Positions 11,651-22,687 of a stretch of 64,000 nucleotides of DNA are shown here, one piece after another. Positions within the stretch are counted from its first letter, which is position 1; each line of letters begins with the position of its first letter. Source of the DNA: Aristolochia californica (lineage: Eukaryota; Streptophyta; Magnoliopsida; Piperales; Aristolochiaceae). The translations under genes were made by a program, and so were the position numbers. The notes under the pieces are model-generated. The model did not search any database and had not been told where the DNA came from. It saw nothing but the letters and a program-made list of their open reading frames with translations. The DNA lies in contig JARWKL010000005.1 in the NCBI GenBank assembly GCA_029961685.1, positions 19,186,164 through 19,250,163 on the forward strand. Reading direction: 5' to 3'.

Positions 11651-13969
11651 AAAAATTTAGAGAGATATAATTCCAAAAAGTCTCTGTAACTTTTTGGGAC
11701 TGCAAACTCTTTTATTTTTTATACAATAGGTTTTGCAATGATCGGGAAAAGGGGGAAGCCGGGGATTTTTAACTGAGTGTTGACTCCCAATCCATAATTA
11801 AATTATTAAAAAAACATACCCTGTTACTCATGATTGACCGATAAATCATTTTATAAATCATATGTGATTGTTAGGTTAGCTTTATGTAAATGGGCAAAAT
11901 AATGGCTTGTTTGACTCAAGTAAATATCCCACCGCACGTTCACTTGAGAATTTAATGAGCGTTTGTTGTTCGCATTAAAAGGTTTGGTTCCATAGGGCAT
12001 TTACATCTTTAACATGTTTTAAGCAAGCATGTACATATTTAAAACATGTTAGGATCAGGTAGAAATCTCTTTCTTACCAAAAATCAAGCCATTAGGGTTG
12101 AACAAGTGGAATTTTCCAAACTTGGACAATAAAACTTTTGTGAACGTTCGTGGTGTGTGAATAAATTTTCTTTACTTAAATTTGTTGTTTTTTTAATTTT
12201 TTCCATCCATAAACTCTACAATTTTCATTTTGTAGTGATCTATTTTGCTTTTATCTAAATTTTTTATTTAAAAAAAAAGTATACCTCTAAAATGGAATGG
12301 AAATGCACAAATGTAGAGAGAGATAATTCCAAAAAAGTCTCCGTAACTTTGATGGGACTGAAAACTCTTTTAGTTTTTATACATTAGGTTTTGCAAAGAT
12401 CGGGAAAAGGGGAAAGCGGGGATTTTTAAGTGAATGTTGAATCCCAATCCATAAGTCATTTCTTACAAAAACATAGCCCGATACGTATGATTGACCTATA
12501 CATCACTTAACAAATCATCTGCGATTGTTAGGTCAGCTTTTTGTAAATGAAAAAAATAATGGCTTCTTTGACTCGGGTAAATATCCCACTGCATGTTCAC
12601 TTGAGAATTTAATGAGTGTTTGTTGTTCGCATTAAAAGGTTTGGATCCATAGGGCATTTGCATCTTTTACATGTTTTAAGCATGCATATACATATTTAAA
12701 ACATGTTAGGATCAGTTAGAAATCTCTTTCTTACCAAATTGCAAGTCATTAAGGTTGAACAACTGAAATTTTCCAAACTTGCACAACAAAACTTTTGTGA
12801 ACGTTCGTGGTGTGTGAATAAATTTTTTTTACTTACATTTGTTGTTGTTTTAAATTTGCTCCATACATAAACTCTACAATTTTCATTTTGCAGTGATCTA
12901 TTTTGCTTTTATCTAAAGTTTTGATTAAAAAAAAAAAAGTGTACATCTAAAATGGAATGGTAATGCACAAATGTAGAGAGAGATAATTCCAAAAAAGTTT
13001 TCGCAACTTTTAGGGACTGAAAACTCTTTTATTTTTTATACATTAGGATTTGCAAAGATCGGGAAAAGGGGAAAAAGGGAATTTTTATGTGAATGTTGAA
13101 TGCCAATCCATAAGTCATTTCTTACAAAAACATAGCCCATTATGTATGATATACCGATACATCACTTAACAAATCATCTGCGATTGTTAGGTCAGCTTTT
13201 TGTAAATGGGCAAAATAATGGCTTGTTTGACTGTGGTAAATATCCCATTGCACGTTCACTTGAGAATTTAATGAACGTTTGGTGTTCGCTTTAAAAGGTT
13301 TGGATCCATAGGGCATTTTCATCATTAACATGTTTCAAGCATGCATATCCATGTTTAAAACATGTTAGGATCAATTAGAAATCTCTTTTTTATCAGATTC
13401 CAAGTCATTAGGGCTGAACTAGTGGAATTTCCCAAACTTGGACAACAAAACTTTTGTGTTCGTTTGTGGTGTGTGCATAAATTTTCTTTACCTACATTTG
13501 TTATTTTTTTTATTTTTTTAAAAACATAAACTCTAAAATTATCTTTTTGTTGTGATCAGTTTTGCCTTTATCTTCTTGTTTACGAGTGAATCGGACAGTG
13601 AAAACTCAAAGTTTTGATTTAAGAAAAACGTGTACATCTAAAATGGAATCTAAATACTCAAATGTAGAGAGAGATAATTCCAAAAAGTCTCTGTAACTTT
13701 TAGGGACTGCAAACTCTTTTAGTTTTTATACATTAGGTTTTGCAATGATCGGGAAAAGGGGGAGGCGAAAGATTTTTAACTGAGTTTTGACTCCCAATCC
13801 ATAAGTCATTTCTTTCCCGTTACACATGATTGATCGATAAATAACTTTACAAATCATCTACGATTTTTTTGTCAGCTTTTTGTAAGTGGGCAAAATAATG
13901 GCTTGTTTGACTTGGGTAAATATCCCACCGCACGTTCACTTGAGAATTAAATGAGCGTTTGTTGTTCGC

Positions 13970-14245
13970 TTTAAAAGGTTTGGATAAATGGGGCATTTGC
14001 ATCTGTAACATGTTTCAAACATGCGTATCCATATTTAAAACATGTTAGGATCAGTTAGAGATCTCTTTCTTATCAAGTTCCAACCCATTAGGGTTAAACT
14101 AGTGAAATTTAAAAGGTTTGGATAAATGGGGCATTTGCATCTGTAACATGTTTCAAACATGCGTATCCATATTTAAAACATGTTAGGATCAGTTAGAGAT
14201 CTCTTTCTTATCAAGTTCCAAGCCATTAGGGTTAAACTAGTGAAA
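13970..14245 (+). repeat. Recent 138-bp tandem duplication inside a monomer
   Basis: The segment beginning TTTAAAAGGTTTGGATAAAT at 13970 is repeated at 14108. By eye the two copies differ at only one or two positions (for example CAACCCATT against CAAGCCATT), far fewer than the differences between neighbouring monomers. The spacing 13924 to 14751 equals one monomer plus 138 bp. The close identity marks it as one of the youngest changes in the array. Confidence 0.95.
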
Positions 14246-15964
14246 TTTCCCAAACTTGGACAACAAAACTTTTGTGTTCATTTGTGGTGTGTAAATAAAT
14301 TTTCTTTACTTACATTTATTATTGTTTTTAATTTTTTCCTTACATAAACTCTAAATTTTCATTTTGTTGTGTTCTATTTTTCCCTTATGTTCTTGTTTAT
14401 GAGAGAATCAAAGAGTGAAAACTCATAGGTTTGATTTAAGAAAAAAGTGTACATCTAAAATGGAATGTAAATACACAAATGTAGAGAGAGATAATTCCTA
14501 AAAGTTTATCTAACTTTTAGGGACTGCAAACTCTTTTAGTTTTTATACATTAGGTTTTGTAGTTATCGGGAAAGGGGGAGGTGGAGGATTTTCAACTGAG
14601 TGTTCACTCCCAATCTGTAAGTCATTTCTATCAAAAACATAGCCTGTTACGCACGATTGACCGATAAATCACTTTAAAAATCATATGCGATTGTTAGGTC
14701 AGCTTTTTGTAAGTGGGCAAAATAATGGCTTCTTTGACTCGAGTAAATATCCCACCACACGTTCACTTGAGAATTTAATGAGTGTTTGTTGTTCGCTTTA
14801 AAAGGTTTGGAGCAATAGGGCATTTGCATCTTTAACATGTTTCAATCATGTGTATCCATATTTAAAACATGTTAAGATCAGTTAGAAATCTCTTTCTTAT
14901 CAAATTCCAAGCCATTAGGGTAGAACTAGTGGAATTTCCCAAACTTGGACAACAAAACTTTTGTGTTCGTTTGTGGTGTGTGAATAAATTTTCTTTACTT
15001 ACATTGGTTATATTTTTTAATTTGTTCCATACATAAACTCTAAATTTTCATTTTGTTGTGATCTATTTTGCCTTTATCTTCTTATTTACGAGAGAATCGG
15101 AGAGTGAAAACTCAAATTTTTGATTTAGGAAAAAAGTGTAAATCAAAAATGGAATGGAAATGCACAAATGTTGAGAAAGACAATTCCAAAAGGTTTCTTT
15201 AACTTTTAGGGATTGCAAACTCATTTAGTTTTTATACATTAGGTTTTTCAAAGATCAAGAAAAGGGGGAGGCAGAAGATTTTTAACTGAGTGTTGACTCC
15301 TAATCCATAAGTAATTTCTTACAAAAATATAGCCCATTACGCTTGATGGACCGGTAAATCACTTTACAAATCATCTGTGATTGTTAACTTAGCCTTTTGT
15401 AAATGGGCAAAAATAATGGCTGGTTTGATCGGGTATTTATCCCACCGCACGTTCAGCGTTTGTTGTTCATTTTGAAAGGTTTGGATCCATAGGGCATTTG
15501 CATCTTTAACATGTTTCAAGCATACATGTCCATAATTAGAACATGTTGGGATCAGCTAGAAATCTCTTTCTTATCAAATTCCAAGCCATAATGGTGGAAC
15601 TAGTGGAATTTCCCAAACTTGGACAACAAAACTTTTGTGTTCATTTGTGGTGTGTGAATAAATGTTCTTTACTTACACTTGTTGCTATTTAAAAAATTTT
15701 CCTTACATAAACTCTAGAATTTTCGTTTTTTTGTGATCTGATTTGCCTTTATTTTCTTGTTTTCGAGAAAATCGGAGAGTGAAAACTCAAAGTTTTGATT
15801 TAAGAAAAAAGTGTACATCTAAAATGGAAAGGAAATGTACAAATGAAGAGAGATATAATTTCAAAAAGTCTCTGTAACTTTTAGGCACTGCAAACTCTTT
15901 TAGTTTTTATACATTAGCTTTTGCAATTATCGAGAAAAAGGGTAGTCGGGGGATTTTTACTTGA

Positions 15965-15969
15965 GTGTT
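15965..15969 (+). repeat. Target-site duplication, left copy (GTGTT)
   Basis: GTGTT directly precedes the 5' LTR start TGATAGATGCC. It is identical to 25890-25894, after the 3' LTR. Uninterrupted monomers read GAGTGTTGACTCC here, so removing the element plus one GTGTT restores normal satellite phase. Confidence 0.93.
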
Positions 15970-17345
15970 TGATAGATGCCATATTCTGACATGAGAACTA
16001 GGTTAATTATAATAGAATAACCTTTATAATTGTGTTATAGGTGGTTATTTATCGGTTTTCAAATGAAACGTGCATTTATTGAATTTGGCATTAATCACTG
16101 TCTATATTGCATATTTTTCTCTCCTGAATTGTATTTCTTTGCTTTTAGGGTTTATTTCTTCCTGAAATGCTTTTTATGGATTCAGTTATGGAATTTCAGG
16201 AGAATTTTGGTGGAGAAGGAGATATTTACCAAAATGCCCTTAGTGAAATGGAGGTATTTTTTAGTGCAAATCGTATTAAAACAACGGGAAAATCGTATTA
16301 AAGGGAGGGAGAGAACGTCGACTGAAGGGGAAGAGGGTGTCGACCGAAATAGAGCACCGTGGACCAAAACAGGGGAAGACCCGAGAGGATTTTGCCACCA
16401 TCGTTCACTGTGCCACCGTCGTCCACCGCCGTTTGGCAACCAAGAAAAGACCCGAGGAGAGCTCGAGAGAGTCTCCATCGCGGCGAGTTCGATAGTGCCA
16501 GTTTCTATTCGCCAGGCTGAGAGGTGACCTGAGAGGGCTCCTCCGATGCCAATTCCGCATTCCGACCATCCTCCAGCATCGATTACCAATTTTTGACCAT
16601 TCTCGGAGCTATTCCAACTCCGACCGAGACTCAATAGAACTGTTTAGAGGACTTCAGCTCCGTTTCGTTCTTCACCGGTCATCACCTCCATCCATCGGCT
16701 TCTATCCTTCTTCGCTGGTGTCGTCTCTAGCTCCGGCCACTCGCTCTTGCTACCCGAAGCCATCAATTTCGGGAAATTGCAGCACCCGTGAGAACGAGTC
16801 TGCTGCCCGAGCGAGAGGAAGGAGAAGGGGAGTAATTCGTCATTTTGGAATCTCATTTTTCTATAGTTTGAACTTAGGTTTTGAATGTTTGTTAAATGTG
16901 ATTTGATAATTAATGTTTATTGAATATTTGTTTTCCGGATATTTGATTAAATTAGCTAGTTAGGGTAGGATTATAATTTCGGTTGGATTTTGGTATTTTA
17001 ATCCGATTTCTGTTTTTCACTCTATGCACCCGAGAGGGGCTAGATGCAAGGATTGAGAAATCGGATCCGTGGTTACGTGGGGCTCGAGAGAGGCACGAAT
17101 CACCGTAAAATCCAGAGTTGACGTTTCCTGTTGTGCAAGTAGTTAGCCAGATGATTGCTTGATAATTTAGGATATAATTAGTATTTAGTTTAGATTAATT
17201 CATCATATTTGGTTAGGCTAGTTGAGTGAAGAATACACAAAATTCAGTCTTCCCTGTGGATATGACCCTCGCTTCCCGCTAAATTACATGAATGATTCGT
17301 ATGCTAGCGAGGTATAAAAGTCGATGTAATTAAATTTTTACATCA
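15970..17345 (+). repeat. 5' LTR (1376 bp)
   Basis: It starts TGATAGATGCC and ends TTTTTACATCA. It aligns end to end with the 3' LTR at 24553-25889 and in reverse with the solo LTR. It keeps two stretches of about 20 bp missing from the 3' LTR (near 16088-16110 and 16395-16415). The middle (about 16300-16830) is GC-rich and open in several frames (for example 16030-16527 plus and 16182-16634 minus). Its 3' end carries CCCTGTGGATATGACC and TATAAAA (17313-17319), both shared by all copies. Two direct AAATCGTATTAAA repeats lie near 16267 and 16289. Confidence 0.94.
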
Positions 17346-17351
17346 AGTTTT

Positions 17352-17369
17352 TGGCGCCGTTGCCGGGGA
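17352..17369 (+). promoter_or_regulatory. Primer-binding site, tRNA-Asp type
   Basis: TGGCGCCGTTGCCGGGGA lies six bases after the LTR end (ACATCA, then AGTTTT). This 18-mer is the sequence known for Athila/Calypso-type elements, where it pairs with the 3' end of tRNA-Asp to prime minus-strand synthesis. The tRNA identity is from family knowledge and was not tested against a tRNA set. Confidence 0.92.
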
Positions 17370-17659
17370 GGCACGTATTAAGTGTATTTCTTTGTACCCC
17401 ATGGTCTTAGGTTAGATTTATTTTTATTTTTTTTGCTTTCATAATTTTATCTTGGTGATTTTGTATGGAATTATTTTTATTTCTTCTAGTTAGTTTGTAT
17501 TTTCAATAGTGAGTATGTTAGCTTATTTTGATAGTTCATTTTGTTTCTTTTTGTGTTTTTATGCACGGGCGCCGCTCCCTAGGTGGACCAATAGGTCCCT
17601 TTGTTGAAGAGGTAGAACATATTTGTAGGAAAACACCCGAAGTCAAGTTAGGAGCTACC
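17370..17659 (+). other. Untranslated leader between PBS and gag
   Basis: About 290 bp, T-rich at first (TTTATTTTTATTTTTTTTGC), leads to the first Gag-like residues. An upstream ATG at 17528 is in frame with gag and would add 44 residues with no family resemblance. The ATG at 17660 (context ACCATGGCC, a good plant initiation context) is the likelier start. Packaging and dimerisation signals would be expected here, but I cannot identify them. Confidence 0.7.
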
Positions 17660-18558
17660 ATGGCCAATCAGGGTGAACCATTACAGTTACCTACAGCAGG
17701 TGACCGTAGAGCCCTGAGGGATTATTCTATCCCATCCCACTTCACATCATCTTCTTGCATTATATTGCCACCCACTACTGCCACCAGTTATGAGTTGAAA
17801 CCGGGTGTGATCCAACTCCTCCCTACATTCTATGGGTTGGAGAAGGAGGACCCTTATTACCACATCAAGGAATTCTTAGATATTTGTGCAACATTCAAAT
17901 TCCATAATTTCTCAGATGACACTATCTGGTTAAGACTTTTTCCATTTTCACTTAAGGATAAGGCCAAGTCTTGGCTTAATTCCTTAAAGGTGGGCAGCAT
18001 TACTTCATGGGTCACATTAGTCACAAAATTTTTGTCCAAGTACTTTCCCATTCAGAGAACCACAACCCTCAAAAGAGAAATCTCCAACTTTATGTAGCAG
18101 GAGGGAGAACACTTTTATGAGGCTTGGGAGAAATGGAAGGATTTGATCTGTAGGTGTCCGCATCATGGGTTTGAGAAATGGCATTTAGTGCAATACTTTT
18201 ATCAAGGTCTTACACCCCAGGTTAGATCCATGTTAGATGCAACGAGTGAAACACCCATGCTCATGGCCAAGATTGAGGGGTTGACTAGAAAAATTGATGC
18301 CCTTATGGTGTCCAAGAGTTCACCTGCTCCTAATCCATCTACTTTCTGTGCCATATGCTCTGGTTCATCTCATCCCACACAAATGTGTCCATCTAGTTCA
18401 TCCTACCCGGAGCTCATTGAAGACTTGAATGCAGTCCAGAATCCAAGGGCCCACAGGGTCCTCCAGGGTTTACTCAACCCCAAGCTCCGCGCCCACACTT
18501 CACTCAACAGCCATTGATTCCACAAAAACCTTCACTTGAGGACATGCAGAATACATAG
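17660..18558 (+). pseudogene. gag: gag (nucleocapsid/capsid) remnant
   Basis: Gag forms the cytoplasmic virus-like particle and binds the element RNA. The frame from 17660 shows the plant retrotransposon Gag core (LRLFPFSLKDKAKSWLNSL, about 17918-17974). It then stops at TAG 18095-18097, where the family has Gln. The same frame continues from 18098 (EAWEKWKDL) to the zinc knuckle at 18347-18388 (CAICSGSSHPTQMC, C-x2-C-x4-H-x4-C) and ends at TGA/SH* about 18515. A frameshift at about 18440-18460 moves the Gly/Pro-rich C-terminal part to another frame, which meets TAG at 18556-18558. An alternative start at 17528 is less likely. The order and motifs leave little doubt that this is a broken gag. 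Confidence 0.9.
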
Positions 18559-19698
18559 TCCTCCATTGCTAAACTTGAAATGCAAGTGAGTCAGTTGTCC
18601 AGCCACATGAGTGAACAAGCACAAAATAGACTCTCGAGTCAAACCATTCCTAACCCCAAAAGCACACATGAGAGTGCGTTGAGTTCCAAACCCCACCATG
18701 AGCAAGCCAAAGCCATAACCACCCTTAGGAGTGGTCGTGAGTTGAACAATGGGGTAGGGACCACTAAGTCTAAGGAGTCAAAGGATGACAATGGGGACAC
18801 ATCATTGAGTGAAGAACCTCCAAGTTCTCCACCAACAGTCAAGCAGATCCCTAACCAAGTCCCACCAGCTCCTTATCCACAGAAGTTATCGAGCCCACCT
18901 AGGAAAGGAGATAGCATGCATGAAATTTTGGAACTGTTTAGTAAGGTTCACATTAATATTCCATTTCTTGATGCTATTAGGCAAGTCCCTACCTATGCCC
19001 AATTTTTGAAAGACCTTTGTACACAGAAGAGAAAACAACATGTTAACAAAAAGATCTTTCTTACTGAGAATGTAAGCTCAATTCTGAAGCACAACACTCC
19101 TCCTAAAGTTAAAGATCCTGGATGTCCCACAATTTCATGTGTCGTTGGGGAACATACCATCCAGAGAGCTCTTCTGGACTTAGGGGCAAGTGTGAATTTG
19201 CTTCCTTTCTTTGTGTACCAGCAATTAGGTTTGGGGGAATTGAAGCCTACTCCCATCACACTTCAACTAGCTGACCATTCTGTGAAGATACCATGAGGAA
19301 TAGTTGAAGATGTTTTGATAAAAGTGGACAAATTTCTATTCCCGGTTGATTTCATTGTTCTTGATACAGAACCAGTAGTGAATGTGACCAACCAAATTCC
19401 TGTCATCCTAGGACGTCCCTTCTTAGCCACATCTAATGCTATCATTCATTGTAAAATTGGTGAGTTGGAGTTGTCTTTTGGAAATTTTAAGGTCTCATTG
19501 AATGTATTTAATGTCGGGCACCACCCACTTGAATCTGATGATCTGAGTCCTGCATTTAAGATAGAGACTGTTATGCTTGATGACGAATCCACTCTTAGAT
19601 CTTTTGAGTCTTTCATAACATCTTTAGACATGGACTATTTTGATGAGGAAACATATTTCCGAGAGGTTGGCTCTTTACTTAGTTATGTACCTCTGTAG
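18559..19698 (+). pseudogene. pol: Gag-Pol linker and aspartic protease remnant
   Basis: The frame from 18559 first gives a low-complexity linker (METQVSQL-like start, then TTLRSGRELNN, PPSSPPTV), then a retropepsin-like aspartic protease. Retropepsin cleaves the Gag-Pol polyprotein. The catalytic motif is DLGASVNLLP at about 19177-19206. Plant Ty3 elements have DSGAS or DLGAS here, so the active-site Asp is present. The frame is cut by TGA at 19294-19296, where an Arg CGA codon is usual. It continues in the same frame (GIVEDVLIKVDKFLFPVDF, then VILGRPFL, the conserved second protease motif) to TAG at 19696-19698. Confidence 0.87.
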
Positions 19699-20900
19699 GA
19701 GGAAGCTTATGAGGTTATCACAACTGATCATCCACAGGATCTTCATCTTGACTTGGACAAACCTCTTGAAACTTCCAAGCTAGATCTTAAGCCACTTCCT
19801 CCCACATTGAAGTATGCGTTCTTGGGATCCATGAACTCATTGTCAGTCATTATTTCCTCTGATTTGAGTACTGAGTAGGAGGAACAATTGACTGAAGTTT
19901 TACAAGCACACAGAGAAGCATTGGGGTGGACTCTTGATGCCTTAAAAGGGATTAGGCCCTCCATATTCATGCATCATATTCATTTGGAGGAGGGGACTAA
20001 AGCCTCACGTGAGATGCAACATAGGTTAAATCCCCATATGCTGGAGGTTGTGAGAGAAGAAGTCATTAGGTTGCTTGTGACAGGAATCATTTACCCTATT
20101 TTCGATAGCATCTAGGTGAGTCCAATTCAAGTTGTCCCTAAGAAAGGGGGGATAACGATAATGAAAAATGAGAGTGGTGAATTGATTCTCACAAGAACTA
20201 CCACAAAGTTGTGTGTCTGCATTGACTATAGAAAACTTAATTCCGCCACTAGGAAGGATCACTTCCCACTACCTTTCATTGATCAGGTGCGAGAGCCATT
20301 GGCCAGCCACAATTTTTATTACTTCTTAGATGGATACTCCGGCTACAATCAAATTCCCATTGCTCCAGAAGACCAGGAAAAGACCACATTCACGTGTCCA
20401 TTTGGCACCTATGCTTACAGACGCATGCCTTTTGGTTTATGCAATGCGCCCGCCACTTTCTAACGGTGCATGATGAGTATCTTTTCTGACATGATTGGTG
20501 ACTTTTTAGAGGTCTTTATGGATGACTTTTCTGTGTTTGGCTCTAGTTTTGATACATGTTTGCACAATCTTTCACTCGTATTATCCTGTTGCATTAAGTC
20601 CAATTTAGTCTTGAATTGGGAGAAATGCCACTTCATGGTAAAAGAAGGAATTGTTTTAGGACATGTAGTGTCTGAGCGGGGTGTAGAAGTGGATAAAGCC
20701 AAGGTTGACCTAATTGCCAATCTGCCACCACCTACTTCTGTGAAGGGGGTGCGTTCTTTCCTTGGCCATGCTGGGTTCTATAGGTGCTTCATTAAGGACT
20801 TTAGCAAAATTTCTCGTCCTTTGACGAATTTGCTTGCTCAAGATGTTGCTTTTGCCTTTGATGATGCCTGTATTCATGCTTTTGAGACACTAAAGAAATG
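19699..20900 (+). pseudogene. pol: Reverse transcriptase remnant
   Basis: RT copies the element RNA into DNA inside the particle. In one frame throughout, the stretch gives NPHMLEVVREEVIRL, VSPIQVVPKKGG, CIDYRKLNSAT, DGYSGYNQI (catalytic Asp codon at 20329), PFGLCNAPATF and VFMDDFSVFG. FMDD at 20515-20526 holds the other two catalytic aspartates. The thumb/connection follows (GVRSFLGHAGFYRCFIKDFS, about 20743-20802). All fingers and palm motifs of a Ty3-type RT are therefore present. Breaks: TAG 19876-19878, TAG 20113-20115 (a Trp position in relatives) and TAA 20461-20463 (a Gln position). No frameshift is seen within RT. Confidence 0.93.
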
Positions 20901-21474
20901 TTTGTCCACTGCACCCATTGTCCAACCCCCTATTTGGTCTTTGCCTTTTGAGTTTATGTGTGATGCCTCTGATTATGCATTGGGGGCTATTTTGGGGCAA
21001 AAGACGGATAAAATTCCGTGTGTCATTCAGTATGCTAGCCGCACTCTTCATGATGCTCAATTGAATTACACTACCACTGAGAAGGAGTTGCTAGCTATTG
21101 TGTTTGCCATGAACAAATTCAGATCATATTTGTTAGGGTCAAAGTTTATAGTGTTCACTGATCATTCTGCTTTGAAATACTGATTATCAATCACGGACAC
21201 TAAACCTCGCTTGATTAGATTGATCTTGCAATTGCAAGAATTTGACCTTGAGATTCGAGATAAGAAGGGTTGTGAGAATGTTGTTGCTGATCATCTATCT
21301 AGGATCTGTGTAGCACCTCAGGAAGGATTCCTTCCTTTAAATGATTCCTTCCCTGATGAACAACTTCTCCAAGTATCCCAGTTGCCTTGGTTTGCTGACA
21401 TAGTCAATTATCTTGTAACTCATAAGATTCCTGATTATTGGAGTAAACAAGATCGGTTGAAATTCTTTTCCTAA
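20901..21474 (+). pseudogene. pol: RNase H and pol connection remnant
   Basis: RNase H degrades the RNA strand of the RNA-DNA hybrid. It continues in the RT frame: FMCDASDYALGAILG (first acidic residue, Asp codon at 20962), TTTEKELLAIVFA (Glu codon at 21079) and FTDHSALKY (Asp codon at 21160). A TGA at 21181-21183 breaks it directly after FTDHSALKY. The frame resumes with [18 protein letters not shown] and [10 protein letters not shown], the conserved end of the Ty3 RNase H/connection. It ends at TAA 21472-21474, where relatives have Gln. Confidence 0.92.
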
Positions 21475-22687
21475 GTCAAACATTTTTTTTTGGGATGACC
21501 TTTATTTGTTCAAGGTGTGTCCTGACCAAGTCATTAGCCGTTGTGTACATGAGCAAGACTTTGCCAACATTCTTGAATTTTGTCATTCCCACGCATGTGG
21601 TGGACATTTTGGTGCTAGAAAGACCGCGGCTAAAGTCTTGCAATGTGGTTTCCATTGGCCTTCATTATTTAGAGATGCCCATGAGTTTTTTCGTGTGTGT
21701 GATAGATGCCAACGGACTGGTTGTTTGTCTAGGAAGAACATGATGCCTCTTAACCCCATTCTTATTGTTGAATTGTTTGATGTGTGGGGTATTGACTTCA
21801 TGGGTCCTTTTCCTGTCTCATTCGGCTATCAATACATCCTTGTTGCTATTGAATATGTCTCTAGATGGATTGAAGCTATTGCATGAAAGACAAATGATCA
21901 CAAAGTGGTGGTAAAGTTTTTAAAAGAAAACATCTTTAATCGGTTTGGTACCCCGAGAGCGATCATCAATGATGGGAGATCTCATTTTTGTAACAGAGCA
22001 TTTGAAACCTTATTGAAGAAATATTCCATCACTCATCGGGTGTCCACTCCGTACCACCCACAAACTAGTGGTCAAGTGGAAATCTCTAATAGGGAGATCA
22101 AACGGATTTTTGAGAAGTCAGTTTGCTTTGATAGGAAAGATTGGTCCACTCAATTGGACGATGCTTTATGGGCCTATCGAACTGCTTATAAGACCCCTAT
22201 TGGGATGTCTCCATTTCGCCTAGTGTTCTGCAAAGCATGTCATCTACCTGTTGAGCTTGAGCATAGAGCTTATTGGGCCATTAAGGCTTTGAATTTTGAT
22301 TTGACTCAAGCGGGTGAAGAGAGAAAATTGCAATTGAATGAGTTGGAGGAGATACGTCATGATGCTTATGAGAATGCCAAACTGTATAAGGAGCGAACAA
22401 AGCTTTTACATGATAAATCTATTTTTTGCAAGTCTTTTATTGTTGGGCAGAATGTTTTACTTTATAACTCATAATTGCATTTGTTTCCAGGGAAGCTAAG
22501 ATCCAGGTGGCCCGGTCCATTTGAAGTTACATAGGTGTTTCCTCATGGCGCTATTGAGATCCGCAATCACGGAGACGGGTCGGTCTTCAAAGTTAATGGT
22601 CAGAGGCTCAAACTATATCTTGAGAATGTCACCACACCGGAGGAGGTGATGGTGATTTTCTTGGAGGAACCTGTCATTTCATCTTGA
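21475..22687 (+). pseudogene. pol: Integrase remnant
   Basis: Integrase inserts the DNA copy into the chromosome. The reading frame shifts at a nine-T run (21483-21491) and is then open from about 21492. The N-terminal zinc-binding HHCC domain reads [15 protein letters not shown] ... CDRCQRTG. The catalytic core has D at 21794 (GIDFMGPFP), D at 21971 (INDGRSHF) and E at 22079 ([12 protein letters not shown]), with 35 residues between the last two: an intact D,D35E triad. The C-terminal part (LHLFPGKLRSRWPGPFEV, about 22475-22530) follows. Breaks: TGA 21884-21886, TAA 22472-22474 and TAG 22532-22534. The natural end is probably TGA at 22685-22687. Confidence 0.93.

Larger units (their letters stand above)
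6879..15964 (+). repeat. ~690-bp satellite array, plus orientation (about 13 monomers, several rearranged)
   Basis: Anchors (CCCACCGC or a near variant) lie at about 7033, 7723, 8413, 9388, 10047, 10734, 11425, 11928, 12585, 13244, 13924, 14751 and 15441. Most spacings are about 690 or about 657 bp. The exceptions mark rearrangements: 8413 to 9388 (975 bp) contains an extra partial monomer joined at about 8870; 11425 to 11928 (503 bp) lacks about 190 bp at about 11636; 13924 to 14751 (827 bp) contains a 138-bp duplication. The 657-bp class, lacking 33 bp around TTGTTTACGAGAGAATCGG, is seen near 9717, 12257 and 12914. The array is cut by the retrotransposon at 15969/15970. No host gene is seen. 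Confidence 0.95.

Noticed and set aside
15962..15965. LTR boundary placed at 15966 with a TGAG/TAAG target duplication
   Set aside because: Placing the start at TGATAG (15970) and the end at ACATAA (25889) gives a perfect 5-bp GTGTT duplication and agrees with the solo LTR terminus.
17313..17319. TATAAAA at the LTR end as the element promoter (also 25857-25863)
   Set aside because: It lies within about 32 bp of the LTR 3' end, leaving almost no R/U5. The motif is a conserved LTR-end sequence in all copies, so a promoter role is unsupported.
17857..18051. Minus-strand ORFs inside gag-pol (17857-18051, 18993-19259, 20460-20720, 21583-21801)
   Set aside because: They are antisense shadows of the gag-pol frame.
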